A stretch of 64,000 bases of DNA, from NCBI RefSeq assembly GCF_014750685.1, contig NZ_JAAXGE010000005.1, forward strand, positions 248,001-312,000. The letters are read 5' to 3'. Under the pieces are notes generated by a model. It was not told where the DNA came from and did not search any database. It saw only the letters and a list, made by a program, of their open reading frames with translations. Position numbers and translations under genes: made by a program. This DNA is from Bacteroides sp. GM023 (GTDB lineage Bacteria; Bacteroidota; Bacteroidia; Bacteroidales; Bacteroidaceae). This document shows positions 19,043-27,540 of the stretch, in pieces (within the stretch, counting starts at the first letter, position 1; every line of letters begins with the position of its first letter).

Positions 19043-20593
19043 TTAAATTCCGGTATCAGTCGGACTTTTATCGGGAAATAGCGGGCTATAAAGAATTGTT
19101 TGCTTCAATACCTGCAACTTACCGTCTTTTACAAACTTCTCACCACGTTCTGAAAGATGTCCGACCATAGCTTGGCGGAGTTCCTCTAATTGACGTTTAT
19201 ATTTTTTGTCTGTTACGACATTTTTTAGTTCGTGAGGATCTTTCGAGAGGTCAAATAACTCCTCTGTTCCTGTGTGAAAGCGCCAGACATATTTTATTGC
19301 TCCGTCAGTGAGTGCACACCAATAATTATCAGGGCTATAGCAAGTTGCATGCTCTAAGTCAATATATTTCCTCCATTGATCGGTTTTGCCTTCCATCAGA
19401 CGCAGCAAAGATTGACCATCCATATCCTGTGGAACAGAACCACCGGCTATTTCGAGGAAAGTAGGTAATAAATCACGTAATTCTACCGGCTGGGTTATTT
19501 TGTTACCTTTGGTAAATTGATAACTTGCCGGCCATTTTACGATGTAGGGTATATGTACCGAACCTTCATAAGGATATGTTTTGCGCCAGTGATGATGATC
19601 TCCTAACATATCCCCATGGTCGGAAATATAACAGATAAGTGCATCATCATATACCCCTTTTTCTTTTAAAGTTTTAATTACTTTGCCTATTTCTTCATCA
19701 ATAAAAGTTACATTCGCATAATAATGTCGGCGTGAATCTTTTGCATATTCCTCACCAAAGTTACCATAAGGAGCATCCTGTTTCACTTTTTGCGGATCCT
19801 TTAGTTGAGCATATGGTTTGTCTTTACACCATTCTCCCACCCAGGGTTCGGGTATATTTCGATTGGCGTATTCATCTAACAAACGTTGGGGCGGGTCATA
19901 GGGGCTATGTGGACGCGCAAAAGATATTTTTAAAAACAACGGTTGGTTGTTGACACCTTCATAATTACGAATCATTTCGCAAGCCATTTCTCCTGTCCAT
20001 GCCGTGGGATGTAATCGTTCCGGAAGTTTATAGGTTGCTGCTCCATGGTCATTCCAACCGATATGGGTAGAATCAGGATTTAATCCCGGAGCTTGCATTT
20101 GAAACCACAATCGGTAATCGCTAATGAAATCGGGACTTTCTACGCGTCCGCTTTCATCTACCAATGTTCCCCGGAATCCATGAAGCGCTTTTTGTGGATA
20201 CCAGTGCATTTTGCCAATACCAAAGCTGTAGTAATTCAAGTCGTCTAACATGCGTGGCATCTCATAACGATATTGCCTGGCTACCCTGCCATATCCTAGC
20301 ATGCCGTGATGCCAGGGGGAGAGACCGGTCAGTAATCCGGAACGCGCCGGTGTACTACTGGGGGTGGAGGAATAACCGTTTGTAAAGAGTGTACCGTCTT
20401 CTGCCAATGCATCCATATTTGGTGAAATGACAGAACTATTTCCCATACAGTTCATGGCATCTCCACGATGTTGGTCAGATACAATCAGGATAATATGAGG
20501 TCGTTTTGAAACTTGAGCAAAAACTAGTTGCGGAAAGACACAAATTCCTGTTGCTGCAAGTAATGAGTTTTTTAGTAAAAATGGTGTTTTCAT
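19043..20593 (-). CDS. Periplasmic or surface serine-type sulfatase
   Basis: 516 residues with a signal peptide (cleavage near VFAQ). The sulfatase signature S-T-P-A-R-S-G-L-L-T-G starts at Ser80, the residue converted to formylglycine; having Ser instead of Cys, it needs the radical-SAM maturase encoded at 27541-28782. Metal ligands are visible at Asp40-Gln41 and in SDHGDMLGDHHHWRK. It hydrolyses sulfate esters, presumably on the glycan imported by the SusC/SusD pair downstream. It is the first gene of the locus and the only recognisable enzyme in it. The subfamily and the exact linkage cleaved cannot be told from reading alone. Confidence 0.92.
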   Translation of the reverse strand: MKTPFLLKNSLLAATGICVFPQLVFAQVSKRPHIILIVSDQHRGDAMNCMGNSSVISPNMDALAEDGTLFTNGYSSTPSSTPARSGLLTGLSPWHHGMLGYGRVARQYRYEMPRMLDDLNYYSFGIGKMHWYPQKALHGFRGTLVDESGRVESPDFISDYRLWFQMQAPGLNPDSTHIGWNDHGAATYKLPERLHPTAWTGEMACEMIRNYEGVNNQPLFLKISFARPHSPYDPPQRLLDEYANRNIPEPWVGEWCKDKPYAQLKDPQKVKQDAPYGNFGEEYAKDSRRHYYANVTFIDEEIGKVIKTLKEKGVYDDALICYISDHGDMLGDHHHWRKTYPYEGSVHIPYIVKWPASYQFTKGNKITQPVELRDLLPTFLEIAGGSVPQDMDGQSLLRLMEGKTDQWRKYIDLEHATCYSPDNYWCALTDGAIKYVWRFHTGTEELFDLSKDPHELKNVVTDKKYKRQLEELRQAMVGHLSERGEKFVKDGKLQVLKQTILYSPLFPDKSPTDTGI

Positions 20594-20700
20594 ATTTTGA
20601 AGGGGTATTGTGTTTTCATTGTGGCAAAAATACTATTTCTTTTTGAATAAAAGAAAAATAGTCATGCTTTTTACTTATAAGGAAAGTCTTGGTTTTGCAT

Positions 20701-20743
20701 ATAAAAAGAGTGACGGTATCCTGCACGGATACCGTCACTCTTT
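20701..20743 (-). terminator. Terminator of the thioredoxin operon
   Basis: A 17-bp perfect stem (20705-20721 with 20727-20743) and 5-nt loop. On the minus strand the stem is followed by TTTTTAT. It separates the thioredoxin pair from the sulfatase operon on the same strand. Confidence 0.82.
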
Positions 20744-20750
20744 GCTCATT

Positions 20751-20785
20751 ATAGTGTCACTATCCTTACCGGATAGCGTCACTAT
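20751..20785 (-). repeat. Second hairpin related to the neighbouring terminator
   Basis: ATAGTGTCACTATCC at 20751-20765 and GGATAGCGTCACTAT at 20771-20785 form a 15-bp stem with two imperfect positions and loop TTACC. Its right arm shares GGATA-x-CGTCACT with the adjacent hairpin, so the two look like diverged copies in tandem. Confidence 0.6.
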
Positions 20786-20789
20786 CTTT

Positions 20790-21254
20790 TTACTTTAATA
20801 AAAACTCATCAATTGCTTTTTTGTAGGTTGCTTTGTCAGCAGCGCCACGGAAAAGCTGTGGATCTCCTTTCATGGGGATGAATACGAACAATGGAATACT
20901 CGTTGCATTGAACAGGGCTGCCAATTCTTTCTGCTTATCCACATTCACTTTGTAGATCGTTATTTTCCCTGCATATTCCTTTGCCAATTCTTTCATGATA
21001 GGAGCTGTCTGGCGGCAAGGTCCGCACCAATCAGCATATAAGTCAATGATGGCGGGCTTATCACCTTTGTATTTCCACTCCTTTGATTTTTCATAATCGA
21101 AGACGTCTTTCAGAAACATTTCCTTGTTCATTACGACGACTTCACCGTTACCTGTTACCTCTTTTTTACCTTGATTGGCTTCTTCTTTGTCATTGAAAGC
21201 GTATACAATCACGCTTACCATGACAAGAGCTACCATTACTAATACTTTCTTCAT
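20790..21254 (-). CDS. Exported thioredoxin-like protein
   Basis: 154 residues. An N-terminal hydrophobic segment (MKKVLVMVALVMVSVIVYAF) is a signal peptide or anchor. The thioredoxin fold begins near residue 60, with the active site WCGPC in DLYADWCGPCRQTAPIMKEL and the cis-proline in TSIPLFVFI. It is likely a periplasmic thiol-disulfide protein (TrxP-like). It follows a cytosolic thioredoxin gene by 17 bp, so the pair could supply electrons on both sides of the inner membrane. Ends at the strong hairpin at 20705-20743. Confidence 0.9.
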   Translation of the reverse strand: MKKVLVMVALVMVSVIVYAFNDKEEANQGKKEVTGNGEVVVMNKEMFLKDVFDYEKSKEWKYKGDKPAIIDLYADWCGPCRQTAPIMKELAKEYAGKITIYKVNVDKQKELAALFNATSIPLFVFIPMKGDPQLFRGAADKATYKKAIDEFLLK

Positions 21255-21271
21255 TCGTTATCTTTATCTTT

Positions 21272-21571
21272 TTATGTATAATGCTTCTCGATAACCCCTT
21301 GCAGTTCACTGCTATGGATTACGCCGGAATGTCTCCATACCGCTTCCCCATCCTTGAATACTATAAAGGTAGGTACGGCCTGTATACGATATTTAGTAGC
21401 CAGTTCTTCATGCTGGTCAACGTCTATCTTTACAATCCGGGCTTTGTCACCTACAACTAATTTCAGTTCTTCCAAAACGGGTTTCATTGCTTTACAAGGT
21501 CCACACCATTCAGCAAAGAAATCAACCAAAACGGGTACCGGTGACTTTATTAAATCTTCAAACTTTTCCAT
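21272..21571 (-). CDS. trxA: Thioredoxin
   Basis: 99 residues, the normal length for cytosolic thioredoxin. It has FFAEWCGPCKAMKPVLEEL, the buried Asp (VDFF) and VPTFIVFKDGE with the cis-proline. It is reduced by thioredoxin reductase and reduces cytosolic disulfides. It is the first gene of a two-gene operon. A TATATTTG -7 box reads toward it at 21615-21622 (minus strand), without a clear -33 element. Confidence 0.93.
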   Translation of the reverse strand: MEKFEDLIKSPVPVLVDFFAEWCGPCKAMKPVLEELKLVVGDKARIVKIDVDQHEELATKYRIQAVPTFIVFKDGEAVWRHSGVIHSSELQGVIEKHYT

Positions 21572-21768
21572 AATCTTTCCTTTCTTAAAGTTAAATGGCA
21601 GCCATTGAAGACTGCAAATATAAATTCTATTTCATTAATATAACGGGAAAAAACTGTTTTTGTTCACAAAATAGTAATCTTAGAGACATCATCTTGTAAT
21701 GTAAAAGAGGGAACTTTGCATATCGAAAAACAAAAAGAATGAAGGTGTGAACTAAATAATGATAGCCT

Positions 21769-22896
21769 ATGAAATTCTTATTTATCGTTCAAGGTGAGGG
21801 TAGGGGACATTTTACACAAGCCATCACTCTCGAAGAAATGTTGCTGCGTAATGGACATGAAGTAGTGGAAGTATTGGTGGGGAAGAGTTCGATACGCACA
21901 TTACCGGGATTCTTCAACCGGAGTATTCATGCACCGGTGAAGCGCTTTATCAGTCCGAATTTTCTGCCAACAGTGGATAATAAACGGGCAAATCTCACAA
22001 AAAGTTTTGCATATAATCTACTGAAAATACCGGAGTACTTTCGTAGTATGTGTTATATAAATCAACGGATTAGGGAGACAGGGGCGGAAGTCGCCATCAA
22101 CTTCTACGAGCTTCTGACAGGACTTACCTACGCGTTCTTTCGCCCCTCTATTCCGTATGTATGCGTCGGGCATCAATATTTGTTCTTGCATCGTGATTTT
22201 GAGTTTCCCGAGAAGAGTTCCGTCCAACTATGGATGTTGCGCTTCTTCACACGGATGACGGCTTGCAAGGCGTCAAAGAAGCTGGCTCTATCCTTTAGGG
22301 CAATGGAACAGGATGACGAGCAACAGATTGTGGTGATGCCGCCTTTGATTCGTCAGGAAGTGACAGCTATCCAACCTGAAGAAGGGAATTATATTCATGG
22401 TTATATGGTGAATTCAGGCTTCGCGGACAGCGTGGAGAGTTTTCATGCCATTCACCCGGAAGTACCTCTGAAGTTCTTTTGGGATAAAGCAGATACGGAA
22501 GAAGTGACGAAGATTGACGAGACTCTTAGTTTTTATCAGATTGATGATGTCAGGTTTCTTAATGGAATGGCAGGTTGCCGGGCTTATGCAAGTACGGCGG
22601 GATTCGAGTCTATCTGCGAAGCGATGTATCTTGGTAAACCTGTCCTGATGGTGCCGGCGCATATCGAACAGGATTGTAATGCCTATGATGCAATGATGGC
22701 CGGTGCAGGCATTGTCAGTGATTCTTTTGATTTGGAACCATTACTCCGCTTTGTCGGGAGATATACTCCGAGCAGGAATTTTGTTTCCTGGGTGCGTAGC
22801 TGTGAACGTCGTATAATTCTTGAACTGGAACGAACGATAGCTTCACAATCCGAAATAACTTCAATACCAACATTTACTAACTATTTACCGATATGA
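21769..22896 (+). CDS. MurG-like GT-B glycosyltransferase
   Basis: 375 residues. The N-terminus MKFLFIVQGEGRGHFTQAITLEEML is the Gly-rich start of a GT-B fold of the MurG/UGT type. The C-terminal half has STAGFESICEAMYLGKPVLMVPAHIEQDCNAYDAMMAGAGI, the nucleotide-sugar binding signature. The likely role is transfer of a sugar from a UDP donor to a lipid or other acceptor at the membrane; the acceptor is unknown. It overlaps the next small gene by ATGA. Confidence 0.82.
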   Translation: MKFLFIVQGEGRGHFTQAITLEEMLLRNGHEVVEVLVGKSSIRTLPGFFNRSIHAPVKRFISPNFLPTVDNKRANLTKSFAYNLLKIPEYFRSMCYINQRIRETGAEVAINFYELLTGLTYAFFRPSIPYVCVGHQYLFLHRDFEFPEKSSVQLWMLRFFTRMTACKASKKLALSFRAMEQDDEQQIVVMPPLIRQEVTAIQPEEGNYIHGYMVNSGFADSVESFHAIHPEVPLKFFWDKADTEEVTKIDETLSFYQIDDVRFLNGMAGCRAYASTAGFESICEAMYLGKPVLMVPAHIEQDCNAYDAMMAGAGIVSDSFDLEPLLRFVGRYTPSRNFVSWVRSCERRIILELERTIASQSEITSIPTFTNYLPI

Positions 22897-23075
22897 AACT
22901 GAATAAGACAGATTATGTGCTTGAACGCGCAGCAGATGGTGGCTATTATGCCTGGTTGACTGTAAATATGCAATGTAATGCTTACGGAGAATCTCCCGAG
23001 GATGCAGTCTTGAATTTGGAAGAAGCAATGAATGAAATAATCGACGAGATGTATATGGTGGAAGACTTTGTCTGA
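22893..23075 (+). CDS. Small HicB-like protein without a HicA partner
   Basis: 60 residues: DYVLERAADGGYYAWLTVNMQCNAYGESPEDAVLNLEEAMNEI follows the partial RNase-H fold of HicB antitoxins (beta-strand, aromatic turn, G-E/D-T/S-x-E-E-A). No HicA-like gene (small double-stranded-RNA-binding toxin with a catalytic His) is seen on either side, and no DNA-binding C-terminus is present. The gene is coupled to the glycosyltransferase by a 4-bp overlap, so it might act on that enzyme rather than as an antitoxin. That last point is inference. Confidence 0.7.
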   Translation: MKLNKTDYVLERAADGGYYAWLTVNMQCNAYGESPEDAVLNLEEAMNEIIDEMYMVEDFV

Positions 23076-23096
23076 TTAATGCAGTATTAGAAAAGG

Positions 23097-23150
23097 AAAA
23101 TGGATAATGAAGCCTGATGGATTCAACATCATCGCTCATTATCCATTTTT
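23097..23150 (+). terminator. Bidirectional terminator
   Basis: AAAATGGATAATGA at 23097-23110 pairs with TCATTATCCATTTT at 23136-23149, followed by T and CTTTG. It lies between the convergent HicB-like and S46 peptidase genes. Confidence 0.75.
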
Positions 23151-23171
23151 CTTTGTAAATGTCTTTGCTAT

Positions 23172-25331
23172 TTATTCCGCAATAGTCAATTCATCAATGA
23201 TATGGGAAGTTCCCGCAAATTTATCTATGATAAAGAGTGTATAGCGAATATCGACACAGGCTGCACGCTGTGATGAAGGGCGGAAAGCAATGTCGCCCGT
23301 CAATCCTTCAAAGTTACGGTCGAAAGCAGTTCCTACCAACTGACCTTTACCGTTGAAGACCGGACTACCGGAGTTTCCGCCTGTATTGTCAGTGTTTACA
23401 ATAAAGCAGACAGGCATTTCACCGTTTTTGCCATAGCGACCATAGTCTTTGCCTGCGTATAACTCTTTCAGTTTTTGAGGTACAACAAATTCCCAGTTTC
23501 CCTGATCTTCTTTCTCCATTACTCCTTTAAGAGTGGTGTGGGCATCATAAACAGCACCGTCAAATGGTTCATAAGAAAGTACCTGGCCATATGTCAACCG
23601 CAAAGTTGAATTTGCATCCGGGTAAATAGGAATACTTTTTTCCTGTCTCATATCCATCATGCCTTTCACCCATACTTTGTGAGCGGCATCGTAGTTCTGA
23701 TTCGCTTCTTTCATGGCGATAGCTGTTTTCAGTATCCCGTCGGTAATGGAATATTTGAATAATACCATCCAGTCGTATCCTATTTTATACAGGCTCGGCT
23801 TTTTGATAAATTTCTCAAAATTTTGGGGACTGCCGAAGATGGAATGTGCAAAGCACTCATCAACGAATGCGTCGATATTACCTTTAAAACGGGAATTGAT
23901 TATCTCAAAGATATTAATTCGCTGTTCTGCCGGAATATACTTGGCATAAGTTTTCAGCATCTCTTTGCCGACCATTTTCTCTACTTCCGGGAAAGGAACA
24001 TTGGCAAAATATTTATCAGTTTCTTTTTTCAGGTTTAGCTTTGCCTCTTTTATCTTCTCTTTATCTTTAGATTTTAAGGCAGCAACCATTTCCATTGTAG
24101 AAGGAATACGCATAAAATCAAGAGCTGTTACCAATGCTTCATTAATAGCCTGCTGATGATAGAGAGCATCACGGCGATGGCCCACGATGGAACGGATTTC
24201 ATCGAAAGCTTTCTGATAAGAATCATCTCCTTTTTGACGGCCACGTGCCAAAAGTTCTTCTTGTTGTGTACGCTTGGTATCCAATACGTTGAGACGTACC
24301 AGACCTTCGTTCATACCGATGGCATTCTTCCAATAGTTGGCAGATGATGCATATTTGCTGGCATAATGAATACGTACGGCAGGATCTTTCAGCATTTGCT
24401 CCATAAGTACCTTTTGGCGGGCTCCACGTACATGCTGACGCATGAAGTTGGTAGTCTGCATACGCTCTTCCACTTCATCGGAAATCATGTATCGCCAGTT
24501 GCGTCCGGGGAATCCCATAACAAAGGTGAAATCACCTTCCTGTACTCCAGCAAGGCTGATAGTCAGATGTTTCTTTACTTTCAAAGGAACGTTGTCTTTA
24601 GAATAGGCTGCCGGTTTTCCATCTTTACCCGCGTAAATACGGAAAAGAGAGAAGTCCCCCGTGTGACGAGGCCACATCCAGTTATCCGTATCTGCTCCGA
24701 ATTTACCAATGGAAGAAGGGGGAGCACCTACCATACGAATATCGCTGTACACCGTTTTGATGAACATATAGTATTTGTTTCCACCATAGAAAGCCTTAAG
24801 CTCCAGTTTGGTGGCGGGAGTAATTTCTATATTCTCGGCTTGGGCAAAACGTTTTGCCACTTTACTAAGATAGCTTGGTGACAGGTAGTTGACTCCTTCC
24901 GGATCCGGATCTTTCTTTAATTGCTCGGTGACATAATCGGTCACATCGAGAATATGGTCGATATATGTGACGGTAAGTCCCGGAGTAGGAAGTTCCGCGT
25001 TGCGGTTCATAGCCCAAAAGCCTTCAGTCAGGTAATCATGCTCTACATTGCTATGTTGCTGAATAGCTCCATAACCGCAATGGTGGTTCGTCAGAACTAG
25101 TCCTTCGGAAGAAATAACCTCTCCCGTGCATCCACCGCCAAAGTGTACAACCGCATCTTTCAGAGAAAGACCGTTTGCGTTGTATACCTCTTCGACAGGA
25201 ATCTCAAGACCAAGTTCACGCATGGCAACTGCATTCTGAGTTTTTAGGTCAGTTAGCATCCACATGCCTTCGTCGGCGTGGATGCTAAGAGCTGCCAGTG
25301 AAAAGATGGCAAATAGGATTTGTTTTCTCAT
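23172..25331 (-). CDS. dpp11: S46 dipeptidyl peptidase, DPP11 type (Asp/Glu specificity)
   Basis: 719 residues with signal peptide (cleavage near SIHADE). The chymotrypsin-like triad is visible as His84 (TNHHCGY), Asp226 (RHTGDF) and Ser654 (GGNSGSP). Arg672, 18 residues after the serine (AFDRN), sits at the position of Arg673 in the Porphyromonas enzyme, which gives preference for acidic P1 residues. It would release N-terminal dipeptides from oligopeptides in the periplasm. The start codon directly abuts the stop of the upstream paralogue (TAAATG), so the two are translationally linked. Confidence 0.9.
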   Translation of the reverse strand: MRKQILFAIFSLAALSIHADEGMWMLTDLKTQNAVAMRELGLEIPVEEVYNANGLSLKDAVVHFGGGCTGEVISSEGLVLTNHHCGYGAIQQHSNVEHDYLTEGFWAMNRNAELPTPGLTVTYIDHILDVTDYVTEQLKKDPDPEGVNYLSPSYLSKVAKRFAQAENIEITPATKLELKAFYGGNKYYMFIKTVYSDIRMVGAPPSSIGKFGADTDNWMWPRHTGDFSLFRIYAGKDGKPAAYSKDNVPLKVKKHLTISLAGVQEGDFTFVMGFPGRNWRYMISDEVEERMQTTNFMRQHVRGARQKVLMEQMLKDPAVRIHYASKYASSANYWKNAIGMNEGLVRLNVLDTKRTQQEELLARGRQKGDDSYQKAFDEIRSIVGHRRDALYHQQAINEALVTALDFMRIPSTMEMVAALKSKDKEKIKEAKLNLKKETDKYFANVPFPEVEKMVGKEMLKTYAKYIPAEQRINIFEIINSRFKGNIDAFVDECFAHSIFGSPQNFEKFIKKPSLYKIGYDWMVLFKYSITDGILKTAIAMKEANQNYDAAHKVWVKGMMDMRQEKSIPIYPDANSTLRLTYGQVLSYEPFDGAVYDAHTTLKGVMEKEDQGNWEFVVPQKLKELYAGKDYGRYGKNGEMPVCFIVNTDNTGGNSGSPVFNGKGQLVGTAFDRNFEGLTGDIAFRPSSQRAACVDIRYTLFIIDKFAGTSHIIDELTIAE

Positions 25332-27491
25332 TTATTCTACGATTGTCATTTCGTTAATCAGATGTCCGCAGTTACCCAGTTTTTCAAGGATGAACAAGAC
25401 ATAACGGATATCCAGGTTGATGCAGCGTTGCAGGTTGTTGTCGAAGTTAATATCACCACTCAACGATTCCCAGTTGCCGTCAAATGCACAACCGATCAGT
25501 TCTCCGTTTTCGTTCAATACCGGGCTACCGGAGTTACCACCGGTAATGTCGTTGGTAGACAGGAAGCAAACCGGCATATCGCCGTTCGGTAAAGCATAAC
25601 GTCCGTAATCCTTCTTTTCTATCAGTTCTTTCAGTTTGGCAGGTACAACAAATTCACGATCTTCCGGGTTTTCTTTTTCAAGGATACCTTTGGTAGTAGT
25701 GTAATAGTTGTAATGTACGCCATCTTTCGGATCATAAGGTTTCACGTTACCATAAGTCAGACGAATGGTAAAGTTAGCGTCCGGATAAGAAGGTACAGGC
25801 AGTTTCATGTCGCCAAGGCCACGGATATAGGTCTTGTGCAGCAAGGCGAGTTCCTGATCCATATCTTTCAGTTGTGAAACGATTTGCTCGAACAAGTCAT
25901 ATTTAGATTGGCAATATTGTAAAGCCAGGTCGTTGTCGATAGCTTTCACTGTCGGCTTTTTGATGAACTTCTCAAAGTTTTCACGGTTGGCGAAGATGGA
26001 GTTATCATACATATCGTCGATAAACTTGTCATAGTCGCCTTTATATTTCTGTTCGATCACCTTGTAGATAGACGGACGCTGGTCAGCCGGAATCATTTCT
26101 GCGTAAAGCGGGAACAGAACTTTGGCTACCTTACGGTCTACTTCGTGGTCGTAGTCCTTATTATGGATACCGTCATAGGTTTCTTTCAGAGCTTCTATGC
26201 GTGCGTTGATTAAGGAGTCGTTCTTTTCGACCAGTGCTTCCCGTGTTTTGGATAGCAGGGTACTACCGAATTCGATAGCGCCGAAGAATGTCTCTCTTAA
26301 ACAAGTGAACTGATAGTTGAGAGGAGCGGTTTTAGCTACCAAGTCATCTATCTTCTTTACTACCTCTGCGTATTCGGCATTGTTCTTTGCTTTGGCAAAT
26401 TCTGCGAATTTAGCTTCCTGCGCAGCTTTTGTACCCAGCACGTCATTATCAATGATCGCTTTGTTCATTCCGATAGAGTTCTTCCAGTAGTTGCTGGAAC
26501 CGGCATACTTGTTGGCATACTGGATACGAGTTTTGTCGCTGGCATTCATTACTTCTTTCAGGACAGCCAGACGAGCACCCCGGATGCGGATACGCGGTTC
26601 GTTTTCTGATTCCATACGTTCTTTTACTTCCGATACAGTCAGATAACGGCTTGTACTTCCGGGGAATCCCATAATCATTGCATAATCTCCTTCTTTCAGA
26701 CCTTTGATGGAGATAGACAAATGTTTCTTGGTTTTCAGAGGAGTATTGTCAGCACTGTATTCTGCCGGTTCACCGTTAGCGTCTGCATAGATACGGAACA
26801 TGGAGAAGTCACCGGTGTGACGAGGCCACATCCAGTTATCCGTTTCGCCACCGAACTTACCGATAGAAGAAGGCGGTGCGGCAACCATGCGTACGTCCGG
26901 ATATATTTTCTTATAAAACAGGTAGGATTTATTTCCGGCATAGAACGGAAGTGCTTGCGGCACAATTCCCTTTTTGTCTTTCAGATCACTTTTAGAGTAA
27001 AGTTCTTCTGCCAGTTTCTGAAGAAACGCACCTGTGAATGATTCCGATTCGGTGATTTCTTTAGCGGCGATTTTTGCGTTGACAATATCGGTAATATCTT
27101 CAATACGTTCGATAAAGGTGAATTTCAATCCCGGAGTAGGGAGCTCTTTATCTCGGGAAGTAGCCCAAAAGCCGTCGGTCAGGTAATCGTGTTCAACGCT
27201 GCTGTGTTGTTGAATGGAAGCATAACCACAATGATGGTTTGTCAGGATCAGACCTTCCGGTGAGATGATTTCTCCCGTACATCCTCCACCGAATATACCG
27301 ACAGCATCCTTTAGTGAGACACCGTTAGGGTTGTATAAATCTTGGGCTTCCAACTTCAAACCTTGTTTCTTCATCATATCTATGGAATGTTGCTGCTGCA
27401 TCAGTTGCAATAACCACATACCTTCGTCCGCCTTGGCGGAACATACGATTAGCGCAGTCAGCGCCAATAAATAAAGTCTTAGTCTATTCAT
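25332..27491 (-). CDS. dpp7: S46 dipeptidyl peptidase, DPP7 type (hydrophobic specificity)
   Basis: 719 residues with signal peptide (cleavage near AKADE). It has the same family motifs as its neighbour: TNHHCGY with His87, [16 protein letters not shown], and GGNSGSP with Ser654. At the position deciding specificity it carries Gly672 (AFDGN), as in DPP7, which prefers bulky hydrophobic penultimate residues. Together with the adjacent Arg-bearing paralogue it would cover two classes of peptide. It is first in the two-gene operon and equal in length to its neighbour, consistent with tandem duplication and divergence. Confidence 0.9.
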   Translation of the reverse strand: MNRLRLYLLALTALIVCSAKADEGMWLLQLMQQQHSIDMMKKQGLKLEAQDLYNPNGVSLKDAVGIFGGGCTGEIISPEGLILTNHHCGYASIQQHSSVEHDYLTDGFWATSRDKELPTPGLKFTFIERIEDITDIVNAKIAAKEITESESFTGAFLQKLAEELYSKSDLKDKKGIVPQALPFYAGNKSYLFYKKIYPDVRMVAAPPSSIGKFGGETDNWMWPRHTGDFSMFRIYADANGEPAEYSADNTPLKTKKHLSISIKGLKEGDYAMIMGFPGSTSRYLTVSEVKERMESENEPRIRIRGARLAVLKEVMNASDKTRIQYANKYAGSSNYWKNSIGMNKAIIDNDVLGTKAAQEAKFAEFAKAKNNAEYAEVVKKIDDLVAKTAPLNYQFTCLRETFFGAIEFGSTLLSKTREALVEKNDSLINARIEALKETYDGIHNKDYDHEVDRKVAKVLFPLYAEMIPADQRPSIYKVIEQKYKGDYDKFIDDMYDNSIFANRENFEKFIKKPTVKAIDNDLALQYCQSKYDLFEQIVSQLKDMDQELALLHKTYIRGLGDMKLPVPSYPDANFTIRLTYGNVKPYDPKDGVHYNYYTTTKGILEKENPEDREFVVPAKLKELIEKKDYGRYALPNGDMPVCFLSTNDITGGNSGSPVLNENGELIGCAFDGNWESLSGDINFDNNLQRCINLDIRYVLFILEKLGNCGHLINEMTIVE

Positions 27492-27540
27492 TAATTAAGT
27501 GATAAAAATTAAATATATGATTGTTAATATGTTCTGCTTC

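Noticed and set aside
22893..23075. HicAB toxin-antitoxin system
   Set aside because: Only a HicB-like half is present; no HicA-like gene lies within reach on either strand.
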